Positions 19,578-30,571 of a DNA stretch of 64,000 nucleotides are shown piece by piece. The stretch is from positions 1 through 64,000 of the forward strand of contig JAIKYD010000057.1 in the NCBI GenBank assembly GCA_024683485.1, written 5' to 3'. Made by a program: the position numbers and the translations under genes. Under the pieces are notes generated by a model. The model worked only from the letters and a program-made list of their open reading frames with translations, was not told the DNA's origin and did not search any database. Within the stretch, counting starts at the first letter, position 1. Each line of letters starts with the position of its first letter. Source of the DNA: Saccharofermentans sp. Its GTDB lineage: Bacteria > Bacillota > Clostridia > Saccharofermentanales > Saccharofermentanaceae.

Positions 19578-22307
19578 GTGGCCGATAACGGTTTTGATGA
19601 GAATAATGTTAAAGCTGCGGGCCAGTTCCCGATGAAACTGTCGGATCTGAAGCCTGATGAGCTTTCCCCGATGATGCAGCACTATGCCGAGATGAAGGCA
19701 AAATGTACTGACTCGTTCCTGTTCTACAGGCTGGGCGATTTTTATGAGATGTTTTTCGATGATGCGGTAAGGGGAGCAAAGATACTTGAACTTGCACTTA
19801 CCAGAAGAGACTGTGGTTCAGGCTACAGGGCACCTATGTGCGGTATTCCTTTCCATGCGTATTCAACCTATGCCAACAGGCTTGTACAGGCAGGGTATAA
19901 AGTTGCGATCTGTGAGCAGCTTGAGGATCCGTCTGTTGCCACAGGACTTGTAAAGCGCGGAATAATCAAGATCCTGACTCCCGGAACGATAACTGAATCC
20001 GGCGGACTTGAGGATAGGAAGAATAATTTCCTTATGAGCATTTACTGTGTCGGTTCCCAGTTCGGTGTTGCCTGCGCGGATATCTCAACTGGTGACTTTG
20101 AAGCCACACAGCTTACATTGACTGATAACGGTGAACATCTTATCAACCTCATCGGCAAGTATTCACCGTCAGAGATAATCTTTAATTCCAATTTCGAAGA
20201 TACGCCCGAGATCATGGCGATAAGGAACGGTACCGGTATCGCTCTTACACGCAGGAACGACAGGGATTTTGCGGAAAGCTTATTCAGGAACAGCGGCACT
20301 GCAGTTCAGGATGCAAAACTCTTTACCAATCCCGAACTGATGTACTGTGCATGTTCGGCTCTTTTGCTCTATGCTGAAGAGACCCAGACAGATAAGGTCA
20401 AGCACCTTGACGTTGTAAGATGCTACAAAATCTCGGATACGATGGAACTCGACATCGCCACGCGCAATGGTCTTGAACTTACATCTACAATAAGAACCAA
20501 GCAGAAGAAGGGATCTCTGCTTTGGGCTATAGACAGGACAAAGACTTCGATGGGCGCAAGGCTTCTCCGCAAATGGGTAGAAGAACCGTTGATTTCCGTC
20601 AAGGCTATCCACCGGAGGCTTGATGCAGTCGAAGAAGCTAAAGAACGGTATATGGCCCGTCAGCAGATCATCGAAGGTCTCTCGGGGCTCTACGATATCG
20701 AGCGGCTTGCCGGCAAAGTCTCACTCGGCACCTGTAATGCCAGGGATCTGCTGTCACTCCGCAATTCGCTCCGTAAGATCCCGTTTGTTAAAGATGGTCT
20801 TGAGGAATTCTCCAAAGGTCTGTTCAAAGAGATAAAAGTCTCGATGGATCCTCTGTCTGATGTTCTTGATGTGCTCGAGAAGGCTATCAGCGAAGATGCC
20901 CCTGTCACGGTTAAAGACGGTGATATTATCAAGCGCGGATATTCCGCTGAATGTGATGAACTTTACGATCTTGCGAAGAACGCTAAAGAATACATAATGC
21001 AGCTTGAGAACAACGAACGCGAGAGGACAGGGATAAAGACTCTTAAGATCGGTTACAACAAGGTTTTCGGATATTTCATAGACATTCCGAGAAGCCAGTC
21101 TGACAAGGTGCCTGAAGAATATGTAAGAAAGCAGACGCTGGTCAACAACGAACGTTATATTACTCCGCAGATAAAGGAACTTGAAGATAAGATAGTAAGT
21201 GCCTCATCGCGCCGCATAGCACTGGAGTATGAACTGTTCACCGGAGTCCGTGATCTTGTGGCATCAAGGTCACAGCAATTGTTTGATACGGCCAGGGCAA
21301 TCGCTCAGACTGATGTCATCACTTCACTTGCGGAACTTGCCGAGAATGAGAATTATGTTAAGCCAGTAATAGATGATTCCGAGATAATCGATATCAAGGG
21401 AGGAAGACATCCTGTTGTTGAGCAGATGATGATGTCATCGCATGAGACATTTGTTCCCAATGATATTTCCATGGATGAGGACAGGCGCCTTATGGTGCTT
21501 ACAGGTCCTAATATGGCCGGTAAATCAACGTTTATGAGACAGACAGCACTTATCGTCCTAATGGCACAGATAGGTTCTTTTGTCCCGGCTTCGAGCGCAA
21601 GGATCGGACTTGTTGATCACATTTTCACGAGGATCGGCGCATCGGACGATATCTCGACCGGACAGTCAACGTTCATGGTCGAGATGAAGGAAGTATCTTA
21701 TATCCTTAAGAATGCTACCCGCAGAAGCCTTCTTCTTCTCGATGAGGTCGGAAGAGGTACGAGTACCTATGACGGACTGTCGATCGCCTGGGCTGTAATC
21801 GAATATATCGTTGACCCGAATATTCTTTACGCAAGAACTATTTTCGCGACGCATTATCATGAACTCAATCAGCTCGAGCGTTTGAGCCGCGGTGTTTATA
21901 ACAATCATGTTGAGGTCAGGGAGGAAGGTGACAGCGTTACATTCCTTCACAAGATCTCAGAGGGCGGTTCTTCTGACAGTTACGGTATAGAAGTCGCAAG
22001 GCTCGCCGGACTTCCATCAGATGTTCTCAAGCGCTCGAAATCAATCCTTTCGGAACTTGAGAGAATTGGCAGATTCAAGGTAAAGGGCAACCGCGAGACT
22101 TTAGGCAACGATGAGGAACTCTCGACCGAGGTAATGCCAGGTCAGGAATCGTTCTTCAATCCTGACAATGTTGTTTACCGCAAAGAAGACAAGATCCGTC
22201 AGACTTTAAGGGAGCTTGATCCGACTAGATTAACCCCTATCGAAGCCATGAATATTCTCTATGAATTAAAGCAGAAGTGCTCGGAGGAAGACGTTGGGCA
22301 GGATTAA
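19578..22307 (+). CDS. mutS: DNA mismatch repair protein MutS
   Basis: FYRLGDFYEMFFDDA, TGPNMAGKSTFMRQ, DEVGRGTSTYDG. Confidence 0.97.
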   Translation: MADNGFDENNVKAAGQFPMKLSDLKPDELSPMMQHYAEMKAKCTDSFLFYRLGDFYEMFFDDAVRGAKILELALTRRDCGSGYRAPMCGIPFHAYSTYANRLVQAGYKVAICEQLEDPSVATGLVKRGIIKILTPGTITESGGLEDRKNNFLMSIYCVGSQFGVACADISTGDFEATQLTLTDNGEHLINLIGKYSPSEIIFNSNFEDTPEIMAIRNGTGIALTRRNDRDFAESLFRNSGTAVQDAKLFTNPELMYCACSALLLYAEETQTDKVKHLDVVRCYKISDTMELDIATRNGLELTSTIRTKQKKGSLLWAIDRTKTSMGARLLRKWVEEPLISVKAIHRRLDAVEEAKERYMARQQIIEGLSGLYDIERLAGKVSLGTCNARDLLSLRNSLRKIPFVKDGLEEFSKGLFKEIKVSMDPLSDVLDVLEKAISEDAPVTVKDGDIIKRGYSAECDELYDLAKNAKEYIMQLENNERERTGIKTLKIGYNKVFGYFIDIPRSQSDKVPEEYVRKQTLVNNERYITPQIKELEDKIVSASSRRIALEYELFTGVRDLVASRSQQLFDTARAIAQTDVITSLAELAENENYVKPVIDDSEIIDIKGGRHPVVEQMMMSSHETFVPNDISMDEDRRLMVLTGPNMAGKSTFMRQTALIVLMAQIGSFVPASSARIGLVDHIFTRIGASDDISTGQSTFMVEMKEVSYILKNATRRSLLLLDEVGRGTSTYDGLSIAWAVIEYIVDPNILYARTIFATHYHELNQLERLSRGVYNNHVEVREEGDSVTFLHKISEGGSSDSYGIEVARLAGLPSDVLKRSKSILSELERIGRFKVKGNRETLGNDEELSTEVMPGQESFFNPDNVVYRKEDKIRQTLRELDPTRLTPIEAMNILYELKQKCSEEDVGQD

Positions 22308-24294
22308 TATCTTAGATACAAAGACCGCAAATGCCATTAAGGCCGGTGAAGTAATAGAACGGCCGGTTTCCGTTGTCAAAGAGCTATTTGACAATGCGGT
22401 TGACAGCGGTGCATCAAGGATAACTGTTGAATTTGCCGGCGGCGGGATCTCTCTGATCCGTGTCACCGATGACGGCTGCGGAATGGACAGGGAGGATGCC
22501 CAAAAGGCCTTCCTGATACATGCCACATCAAAACTTCATTCGATAGAAGATATCTATTCACTTTCCACGATGGGGTTCAGGGGAGAGGCGCTGGCTTCGA
22601 TCGCCGCGTGTTCGGACTGTTCTATAACGACAGGCATTAAGGGTGATAAGACAGGTACCAGAGTTGTTTATGAGGACGGTTCACTGAAAGGTGTTTATGA
22701 CTGTTCTTCCTGCTCGGGAACTACTGTTGAGGTAAGGAATTTGTTTAAGAATCTTCCTGCCAGATACAAATTTCTCAAGAAGGATTCCACAGAAGGTATG
22801 TATATTACGGGACTTATCGAGAAACTCGCAGTGATAGTTCCTGAGATATCTATAAAACTCATTAAGGACGGATCTGTGTTATTTACCACTCCCGGAAACG
22901 GTTCTTCTATTGATGCCGTTTACGCGGTTTATGGCAAAGAGACTGCCAAAGCACTGGTGCCGGTAAGTTTTAAGTATGAAGGCGGAAGGATAGAAGGCTT
23001 TACGGGACTTACTTCTTTTGTAAGAGGCAACAGGGGCCTTCAGGTTGTGTTCGTTAACGGAAGACTGATACACAGCAAGACTGTGTCGGCTGCAGTGGAT
23101 GAAGCATATAAGAATGCAGTAATGAAGAACAAATTCCCTGTATGTTTTCTTATGCTCTACTGCGAACCCGGAACCGTTGATGTCAATGTTCATCCGCAGA
23201 AGAGTGAAGTTAAGTTCAGCAATGACGGCGATATCTTCAGGCTTGTTTATCACGGTATAAAAGATGCACTTAACAAGAGCGGCGAAGCAGGAGCATTATT
23301 CAGTGGAATTGCTTCCAAAGAAGAGGAAGAGACTCCCGTTGGAGCGCAGCTCAGATATGATTTCTCGTCGTCTGCATCAAAGACAGCGGCTTCCGGTTCA
23401 GTTACGGATCCTGGTTCAGCTGCAAAAGCTTCATCCGGAACATCTGCATCTTATTCCACATCCCATAAACTGGGACAGCAGGGAGATCCTGCTGCTGCCA
23501 ACAGGCTGCTGAAGATACTGTCAGAGTTCAAGCCTGACATAGATGCAATAAAAGAAACGGCAGACGTGGCTCAGGATCAGAAAACAGGGAATGATCAGGC
23601 GGTTCCTTTTGCAGGTGAGTCTGATGCTGGAGTTCAGAACTCTGATGATGCGTCTGTTACTGCGCCCGCAATAATTGAAGATGTATCTGGGAACCGTGTC
23701 ATCACAGATATTGACAGACTTGCGGCTGCAAGTTTTGTGGGGATAATCTTCTCGACATACATAATCCTGCAAAATGAGGATATATGTTTTATAGTGGATC
23801 AGCACGCTGCCCACGAAAGAGTTTTGTATGAGGAATTCATGGTTAAGAAAAAACCGGGCGTTACGCCTGCTGTGGAACAGGTACTGACGCCGCAGATCCT
23901 CACTCTTTCATGGGAAGATTACGCTTTTGTTGAAGACAACATTGAACGGTTCAAAGACAATGGTTTTGAACTTGAACTCCTTGGTGACAGGCAGATCGCA
24001 GTCAGGACGGTTCCGCTCGGAAAAGCCGGAAAGCAATCTGAAGTGTTTGGGGCGATACTGACTGATCTTAAACGAGATGTTCCTTCTAAATCCGAGATAT
24101 GGTATCAGCTTATACAGACTACTGCCTGTAAAGCGGCTGTAAAGGCAGGCGACAGGCTTTCCGAGAAAGAGGCGATGAGTCTTGTGGAGAAACTCTCCAA
24201 ACTTGAAGATCCTTATCACTGCGCTCACGGAAGGCCGACTTTCTTTACTGTCTCCAAAAAAGATTATGAGAAAAACTTCAAGAGAATCGTCTGA
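22294..24294 (+). CDS. mutL: DNA mismatch repair protein MutL
   Basis: ELFDNAVDSGA, DDGCGM, GFRGEAL GHKL motifs; CxH-type CAHGRPT motif. Confidence 0.95.
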   Translation: MGRINILDTKTANAIKAGEVIERPVSVVKELFDNAVDSGASRITVEFAGGGISLIRVTDDGCGMDREDAQKAFLIHATSKLHSIEDIYSLSTMGFRGEALASIAACSDCSITTGIKGDKTGTRVVYEDGSLKGVYDCSSCSGTTVEVRNLFKNLPARYKFLKKDSTEGMYITGLIEKLAVIVPEISIKLIKDGSVLFTTPGNGSSIDAVYAVYGKETAKALVPVSFKYEGGRIEGFTGLTSFVRGNRGLQVVFVNGRLIHSKTVSAAVDEAYKNAVMKNKFPVCFLMLYCEPGTVDVNVHPQKSEVKFSNDGDIFRLVYHGIKDALNKSGEAGALFSGIASKEEEETPVGAQLRYDFSSSASKTAASGSVTDPGSAAKASSGTSASYSTSHKLGQQGDPAAANRLLKILSEFKPDIDAIKETADVAQDQKTGNDQAVPFAGESDAGVQNSDDASVTAPAIIEDVSGNRVITDIDRLAAASFVGIIFSTYIILQNEDICFIVDQHAAHERVLYEEFMVKKKPGVTPAVEQVLTPQILTLSWEDYAFVEDNIERFKDNGFELELLGDRQIAVRTVPLGKAGKQSEVFGAILTDLKRDVPSKSEIWYQLIQTTACKAAVKAGDRLSEKEAMSLVEKLSKLEDPYHCAHGRPTFFTVSKKDYEKNFKRIV

Positions 24295-25253
24295 TGGATA
24301 GATCATTTCCTGTTCTCGAGAAGTATTCATTTATTCCGGTCATTGCCGGGCCTACTGCAAGCGGTAAAAGCGCTCTTGCAATAGAAATATGCAGGGAAGC
24401 TGACGGGGAACTTGTCTGTGCCGATTCAATGCAGATATATAAAGGACTTGATATCGGTACTGCAAAGGACACCGAAGTAGATCTTGGCGGTATTCCTCAT
24501 TACATGACTGATCTTATCGCACCTGGGACAGATTTCTCTGTTTATGATTATGTAAGCACAGTGCTTCCTGTTATCAAAGATATTCTCGAACGTGGCAAGC
24601 TTCCTGTTGTCTGCGGAGGCACCGGTCAGTATATCTCCTCGCTGCTTTATGGTCTGGATTACGGAACAGGCGATGATGAAGCTGAACTCAGGGCAAGAAC
24701 TGAGCTGGAGGAAGAACTTAATAGATCAGGAATAGACGTCTTATATGCAAGACTAGTTGAGGAAGATCCTGAAGCTGCAAAACTTATTCATCCAAATAAC
24801 ACGAGAAGGGTTATCAGAGCACTTGCTGTTCATAAAGCTTTGGGAATCACTTTCAGCGAGAAGAACAGAAGATCAAAAGAGAAGGGACCCGAGTATCCAT
24901 TTAAGGTCTTCATGATCGACTGGGACAGGGCAGAACTATACAGCAGGATCAACAGAAGAGTCGGTATTATGATAGAGAATGGTCTGGTTGATGAAGCAAA
25001 AATGCTCATTGATTCCGGAGTCAGCAGATCTTCCACCTGTTGGCAGGCGATTGGATATAAGGAAATGCTCAAATATCTTAACGGGGAAGAGACTTTGGAA
25101 GATGCAGCCGACCGTATCAGGATCGGAACAAGACATTACGCCAAAAGGCAGCTTACCTGGCTCAGGAATATGGGCGATGATGTTACATGTCTTAAACCGG
25201 ATTCACCTGAGGTTAATGCAGCGATCGTACTTGAACAATGTAAAGGTAAATGA
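24294..25253 (+). CDS. miaA: tRNA dimethylallyltransferase MiaA
   Basis: GPTASGKSALA P-loop; DSMQIYKGLDIGTAK; start overlaps mutL stop by 1 nt. Confidence 0.95.
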   Translation: MDRSFPVLEKYSFIPVIAGPTASGKSALAIEICREADGELVCADSMQIYKGLDIGTAKDTEVDLGGIPHYMTDLIAPGTDFSVYDYVSTVLPVIKDILERGKLPVVCGGTGQYISSLLYGLDYGTGDDEAELRARTELEEELNRSGIDVLYARLVEEDPEAAKLIHPNNTRRVIRALAVHKALGITFSEKNRRSKEKGPEYPFKVFMIDWDRAELYSRINRRVGIMIENGLVDEAKMLIDSGVSRSSTCWQAIGYKEMLKYLNGEETLEDAADRIRIGTRHYAKRQLTWLRNMGDDVTCLKPDSPEVNAAIVLEQCKGK

Positions 25254-25354
25254 ACCAGGATATATCAATAATCAATTCCAAAAATAAACAAATAATTCGC
25301 TTGTTCAAGTTGAAAAGAGAAGAGAATCATTCCGAAACATAACCCGAGAGTAGG

Positions 25355-25555
25355 AAAATTGAGACTAATTTGAAGAGAAGCAACGAGATTTCCGTAATCT
25401 AAAAAGCAAACAAAAAGGATCCCGGCTCAGGGATCCTTATGCAAAAATGCATTGTTTTCAATGGTTTACGGTGTTTTATTCGTTTGTGTGAGTATAAAAG
25501 ATCAATCAAAAGGCTTTTAACTAATCAAGAAATTTTCAATACTAGTCTCAATTTT
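25355..25555. repeat. 13-bp perfect inverted repeat bounding a non-coding interval
   Basis: AAAATTGAGACTA at 25355-25367 and TAGTCTCAATTTT at 25543-25555. Confidence 0.6.
25404..25438 (-). terminator. Rho-independent terminator downstream of lexA
   Basis: Minus strand AAGGATCCctgagccGGGATCCTT followed by TTTGTTTGC. Confidence 0.7.
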
Positions 25556-25639
25556 TGAGGAAAAGTTCAAAAATACTTGAAAAACTGCTCACAGCACCGA
25601 TAATTATATTAAAAACTATTGGCGCCAGGAAGGAGGTAG

Positions 25640-26296
25640 TTAATCAATTGAATATCGATGCAGACCGACTACCTTTCCAAGGATCCTGCAGCCTTCTTTA
25701 TTAAACGCGATCGGTGAATAGGCATCGTTCTCAGGGAAGAGATATGGTATGCCGTTCTTCTTTCCAAAACGTTTAACTGTGGCTTCCTCATCAATTAAAG
25801 CAGCAATAATGTCTCCTTCATCACAGGAGTCCTGTTTACGTACTATGATGATATCGCCGTCAAGGATATGAGCATTTATCATACTATTGCCCTTAACCTT
25901 GAGCATAAAGGCTTCGGAATCTCCGATAATCGATTTGCTGACAAGTAATGATTCACTGTAGTCTTCGTGAGCCAGGATCGGAATGCCGGCAGTTATCTTA
26001 CCTATTACGGGAATGCTACGGTAACCGGAAAGAGAAGTAACATTAGTTGAAGCAGGAGTGTCTTGCTCGATGTATTCCGTATCCTGTCTGATAACGATCG
26101 CCCTGCGTAATCCGGGTCTGTATTCGATCCGGCCCTGACTGTCCAATTGTTTGAGATAAGTATGTACTGAGGATGTCGACTTTAGTCCGACGCCGGCGCA
26201 AATATCTCGCACTGAAGGAGAAATCTGATTGTTGCTGATATAGTCGCAAATGTAGTTATATACGCGCTCGATAGTCTTCTTGTCGTTGCTTTGCAT
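25640..26296 (-). CDS. lexA: LexA repressor
   Basis: wHTH SVRDICAGVGLKSTSSVHTYLKQL; S24 peptidase KGNSMINAHILDGD; ATG at 26296 preceded by GGAGGA. Confidence 0.93.
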   Translation of the reverse strand: MQSNDKKTIERVYNYICDYISNNQISPSVRDICAGVGLKSTSSVHTYLKQLDSQGRIEYRPGLRRAIVIRQDTEYIEQDTPASTNVTSLSGYRSIPVIGKITAGIPILAHEDYSESLLVSKSIIGDSEAFMLKVKGNSMINAHILDGDIIIVRKQDSCDEGDIIAALIDEEATVKRFGKKNGIPYLFPENDAYSPIAFNKEGCRILGKVVGLHRYSID

Positions 26297-26332
26297 ATAA
26301 TATCCTCCAAACATATTTTCTATATTAGTTTA

Positions 26333-26364
26333 GCACTATTATCTGCAGTGTCAAACAATTGTTC
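26333..26364 (-). promoter_or_regulatory. Putative lexA promoter overlapping a LexA-box-like palindrome
   Basis: Minus strand GAACAATTGTTT (26364-26353) abuts TTGACA, with TAAACT 16 nt downstream. Confidence 0.5.
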
Positions 26365-26397
26365 ATTTTTAATGATTTTCGAGAGGAGTAACACTTT

Positions 26398-27057
26398 ATG
26401 AAAAAAAATAAGAAAAAATTATTCGAATATAAACACAATTATGCCAATGAACATGATAACGCCTTAGATGATTCTATTGAGAATGTTGCTTCTTTCGATG
26501 AAGCCAGAGCAATAATCAAATCCAGACTCAGCAGACTTAATGCTGATCTGACTGAGCATACCGATACTGAGGACAAGCTTCTTAGTGAGATATGCAAAGC
26601 CTATGAGGACAAGAATGTTGATTTTATGGATATTTATGCCGGATATTATGCTCCATGCAATGTGTCTGATCCTGTTTATGTTCCGAAAGGACAGGGTGAT
26701 ATGAATGATGTAATGATAAGTTTTTCTGAAGGCTATAACGAGTTTATCACGTCTTTGGAGGAACAATATGTGGGTTGTCTGAGCAGAAGAAGACGTGCAA
26801 CGATCCTGCTTAGCAGAATGCTCTCGATCAAGCTTCCTTATTCAAGACTTATGTATCTGTATTACTATAAAAAGCAGGATCCTGAAGAGATAAGCGAGAG
26901 TCTCTATATCAGCAGAGCCACTTTCTTCAGACTGAAATCTGCAGCCATCACTGCTCTGACCAGTCTGTATTATTCTTCTGATGACGGAGATGATCATGGA
27001 GAGAATGAAGAGTCTGAAGAGCCTGATGAGCCCGAAAATGATGAACAGGGCGCATAA
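26398..27057 (+). CDS. Sigma-region-4/HTH-like protein of unknown function with acidic tail
   Basis: PEEISESLYISRATFFRLKSAAITAL HTH-like segment; C-term SDDGDDHGENEESEEPDEPENDEQ. Confidence 0.55.
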   Translation: MKKNKKKLFEYKHNYANEHDNALDDSIENVASFDEARAIIKSRLSRLNADLTEHTDTEDKLLSEICKAYEDKNVDFMDIYAGYYAPCNVSDPVYVPKGQGDMNDVMISFSEGYNEFITSLEEQYVGCLSRRRRATILLSRMLSIKLPYSRLMYLYYYKKQDPEEISESLYISRATFFRLKSAAITALTSLYYSSDDGDDHGENEESEEPDEPENDEQGA

Positions 27058-27156
27058 AGACATTTAATTCTTCTGCCTAAACGGCAGGTTACTTTGACGG
27101 GTTGAATAATTAAAAGTGATTCATTAGTAAAACAATGCTATAATCGGCACAGAAAG

Positions 27157-27642
27157 GTGAAGATCATGGCTATTGATACTGATGACAGAAACTCAGAGTC
27201 CCGGTCAGCTGTTGCTAAAAGCAATGCAATGCTTGACTTCTTAGGTTGCTCATACCGGGCGACTGTAAGACTCATTAAAGGTCTTCCGTCCAGGTTTGTT
27301 AACTTTATTAAGCGTAAGATCAAGGAATACCGCAACAGGCCCAAAAGGACTGATATCAGCCGTGTTTATGTTGTAGTCGGATATACGACGAAGAAACGTG
27401 TAGATGAGAAATTCAATGCGGAAAGACGGATGATGATAATCAGGAGAGGCCTGTTGCTGCTTATATTCATTCTTATTCTTTTTATTGCAGTTGACAGAGT
27501 TGCGGGGCTTATTAACTATGGCGAAATGGCCCAGATCTTCGGCATTGAATCCTGGGATGAAGTAGTGGAGAACGATCCGTTTGCCGACAGGAACAAACCG
27601 GGTCAGGGTACTGCTTATACAGAGCCTGAAGGAACAAACTGA
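27157..27642 (+). CDS. Hypothetical single-pass membrane protein
   Basis: ORF with TM helix GLLLLIFILILFIAVDRVAGL. Confidence 0.6.
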   Translation: MKIMAIDTDDRNSESRSAVAKSNAMLDFLGCSYRATVRLIKGLPSRFVNFIKRKIKEYRNRPKRTDISRVYVVVGYTTKKRVDEKFNAERRMMIIRRGLLLLIFILILFIAVDRVAGLINYGEMAQIFGIESWDEVVENDPFADRNKPGQGTAYTEPEGTN

Positions 27643-27694
27643 TTTCCGGAAGAGTTGTTTTTCGGGTTTGATCAAAAAGATAGAGATAAATCTC

Positions 27695-27731
27695 AAAAAT
27701 GAAAGTTTGCAATATCAAACTTTCATTTTTT
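27695..27731 (+). terminator. Rho-independent terminator
   Basis: AAAAATGAAAGTTTG-caatat-CAAACTTTCATTTTTT. Confidence 0.75.
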
Positions 27732-27740
27732 AATTGCCTA

Positions 27741-27769
27741 TTGAAATTGAGAAAGTGTTGTAATACTAT
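27741..27769 (+). promoter_or_regulatory. Putative sigma-A promoter for gdhA
   Basis: TTGAAA - 17 nt - TACTAT. Confidence 0.45.
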
Positions 27770-27806
27770 ACATAACGATTGGTTTAAACTAGGTTGTTTT
27801 ACCTAA

Positions 27807-29249
<1,443 letters not shown>

Positions 29250-29276
29250 TAATTTATTTCTGATATTCCAGACGAT

Positions 29277-29312
29277 AAAGGGCTGTCTCATGAGCAATGG
29301 GGCAGCCCTTTT
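29277..29312 (+). terminator. Rho-independent terminator after gdhA
   Basis: AAAGGGCTG...CAGCCCTTTT. Confidence 0.7.
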
Positions 29313-29468
29313 GGTATGTTCAGAATATACAAAAGACGTCTTATTGCCACAGTTTTCTTTTAATATTTGTAAATAGGCAAAGTAAATTACGGTGTTATAA
29401 TTGATTGTCTTTTTGAAGAAACGGAAATAACTTGCTTTTGAGCAAATAATTGGAGATATATTGAAGAA

Positions 29469-30569
29469 ATGAGCAGGAATGACCGAGGCTCTGAAGGGAG
29501 TAAGCCCCGTAAGAAGTCAAAGGTCTTAAGATCTTTTGTCAGAGTTCTGGCAGCCTTTTTAGGATTTGCCGTCGGATTTACTTTATACTGGTTTTACATT
29601 TTCGGTGGGACTTTTGTATCCGTTCCTGTTGTAAGCCGGGAAGACTATTCCACAGTTGATATAACTGACAGCGGCAGTACGACCGGCGGAGATGTCAGTT
29701 CCTCATGGGAAGACGGGGGACATACCAGGCTTTTCTATGATCCTTCGCATCCTATCATAGAAGTAAAGCAGAAAGACCCTGATATCGAGAATATCCTTGT
29801 TTTCGGAATCGATGCCAGAAGCACTGACGATTACGAGTGCCGTACAGACAGTATTATGATCCTGTCAGTAAACAAGCGTGATGATTCACTGAAACTGATC
29901 TCACTTATGAGAGATACAGGCGTTTATTTGGGTGATACAAAGGATACCCTGGGTTCAAGACTGAATAAACTTAATTCCGCTTATCATTTCGGCGGAGTCG
30001 GCATGATGATAAATACTATTAATGTTACGTTTGGACTTGATATCCAGCGCTTTGTCATGTTTGACTTCGGCAGTGCGTCCAGCATTATCGACCTTTGCGG
30101 CGGTGTTGATATTGATGTTAAGCCTGAGGAACTTTCCCATGCAAACCGTTATCTCGATCAGATGTATGAACTTGACGGAAACACCTCTCCGCATATTATG
30201 AAAGGCGGTGTCCAGACTTTAGACGGTCATCAGGCAGTTGCATGGACAAGGATCAGATATCTTGATTCGGATTTTGTAAGAGCTTCCAGGCAGAGAACTG
30301 TTGCTACTGCCTTGATGAAAAAGGTCAATAGTATGAGTTATGCGGGAAAACTTCAGCTTTTGAATGATTCTGCCGGAGTCTTCGAGACAAATATGCAGAG
30401 TGTTGATATAATGCGTGTGGCACTTAACTGCTTTGACTGCCTTGACAATCTTGAAGAGAAAAGAATTCCGGAAGACGGACTTTTCGAAGTCCAAAATGAT
30501 CCGTGGATGATGAAGATAGATTTTGCTACGCAGGAGCAAAGACTTAACGACTATATTTGGGGTGAATAA
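29469..30569 (+). CDS. LytR-CpsA-Psr (LCP) family protein
   Basis: TM then NILVFGIDAR, RTDSIMILSVN, LISLMRDT and HFGGVGMMINTIN motifs. Confidence 0.9.
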   Translation: MSRNDRGSEGSKPRKKSKVLRSFVRVLAAFLGFAVGFTLYWFYIFGGTFVSVPVVSREDYSTVDITDSGSTTGGDVSSSWEDGGHTRLFYDPSHPIIEVKQKDPDIENILVFGIDARSTDDYECRTDSIMILSVNKRDDSLKLISLMRDTGVYLGDTKDTLGSRLNKLNSAYHFGGVGMMINTINVTFGLDIQRFVMFDFGSASSIIDLCGGVDIDVKPEELSHANRYLDQMYELDGNTSPHIMKGGVQTLDGHQAVAWTRIRYLDSDFVRASRQRTVATALMKKVNSMSYAGKLQLLNDSAGVFETNMQSVDIMRVALNCFDCLDNLEEKRIPEDGLFEVQNDPWMMKIDFATQEQRLNDYIWGE

Positions 30570-30571
30570 CA

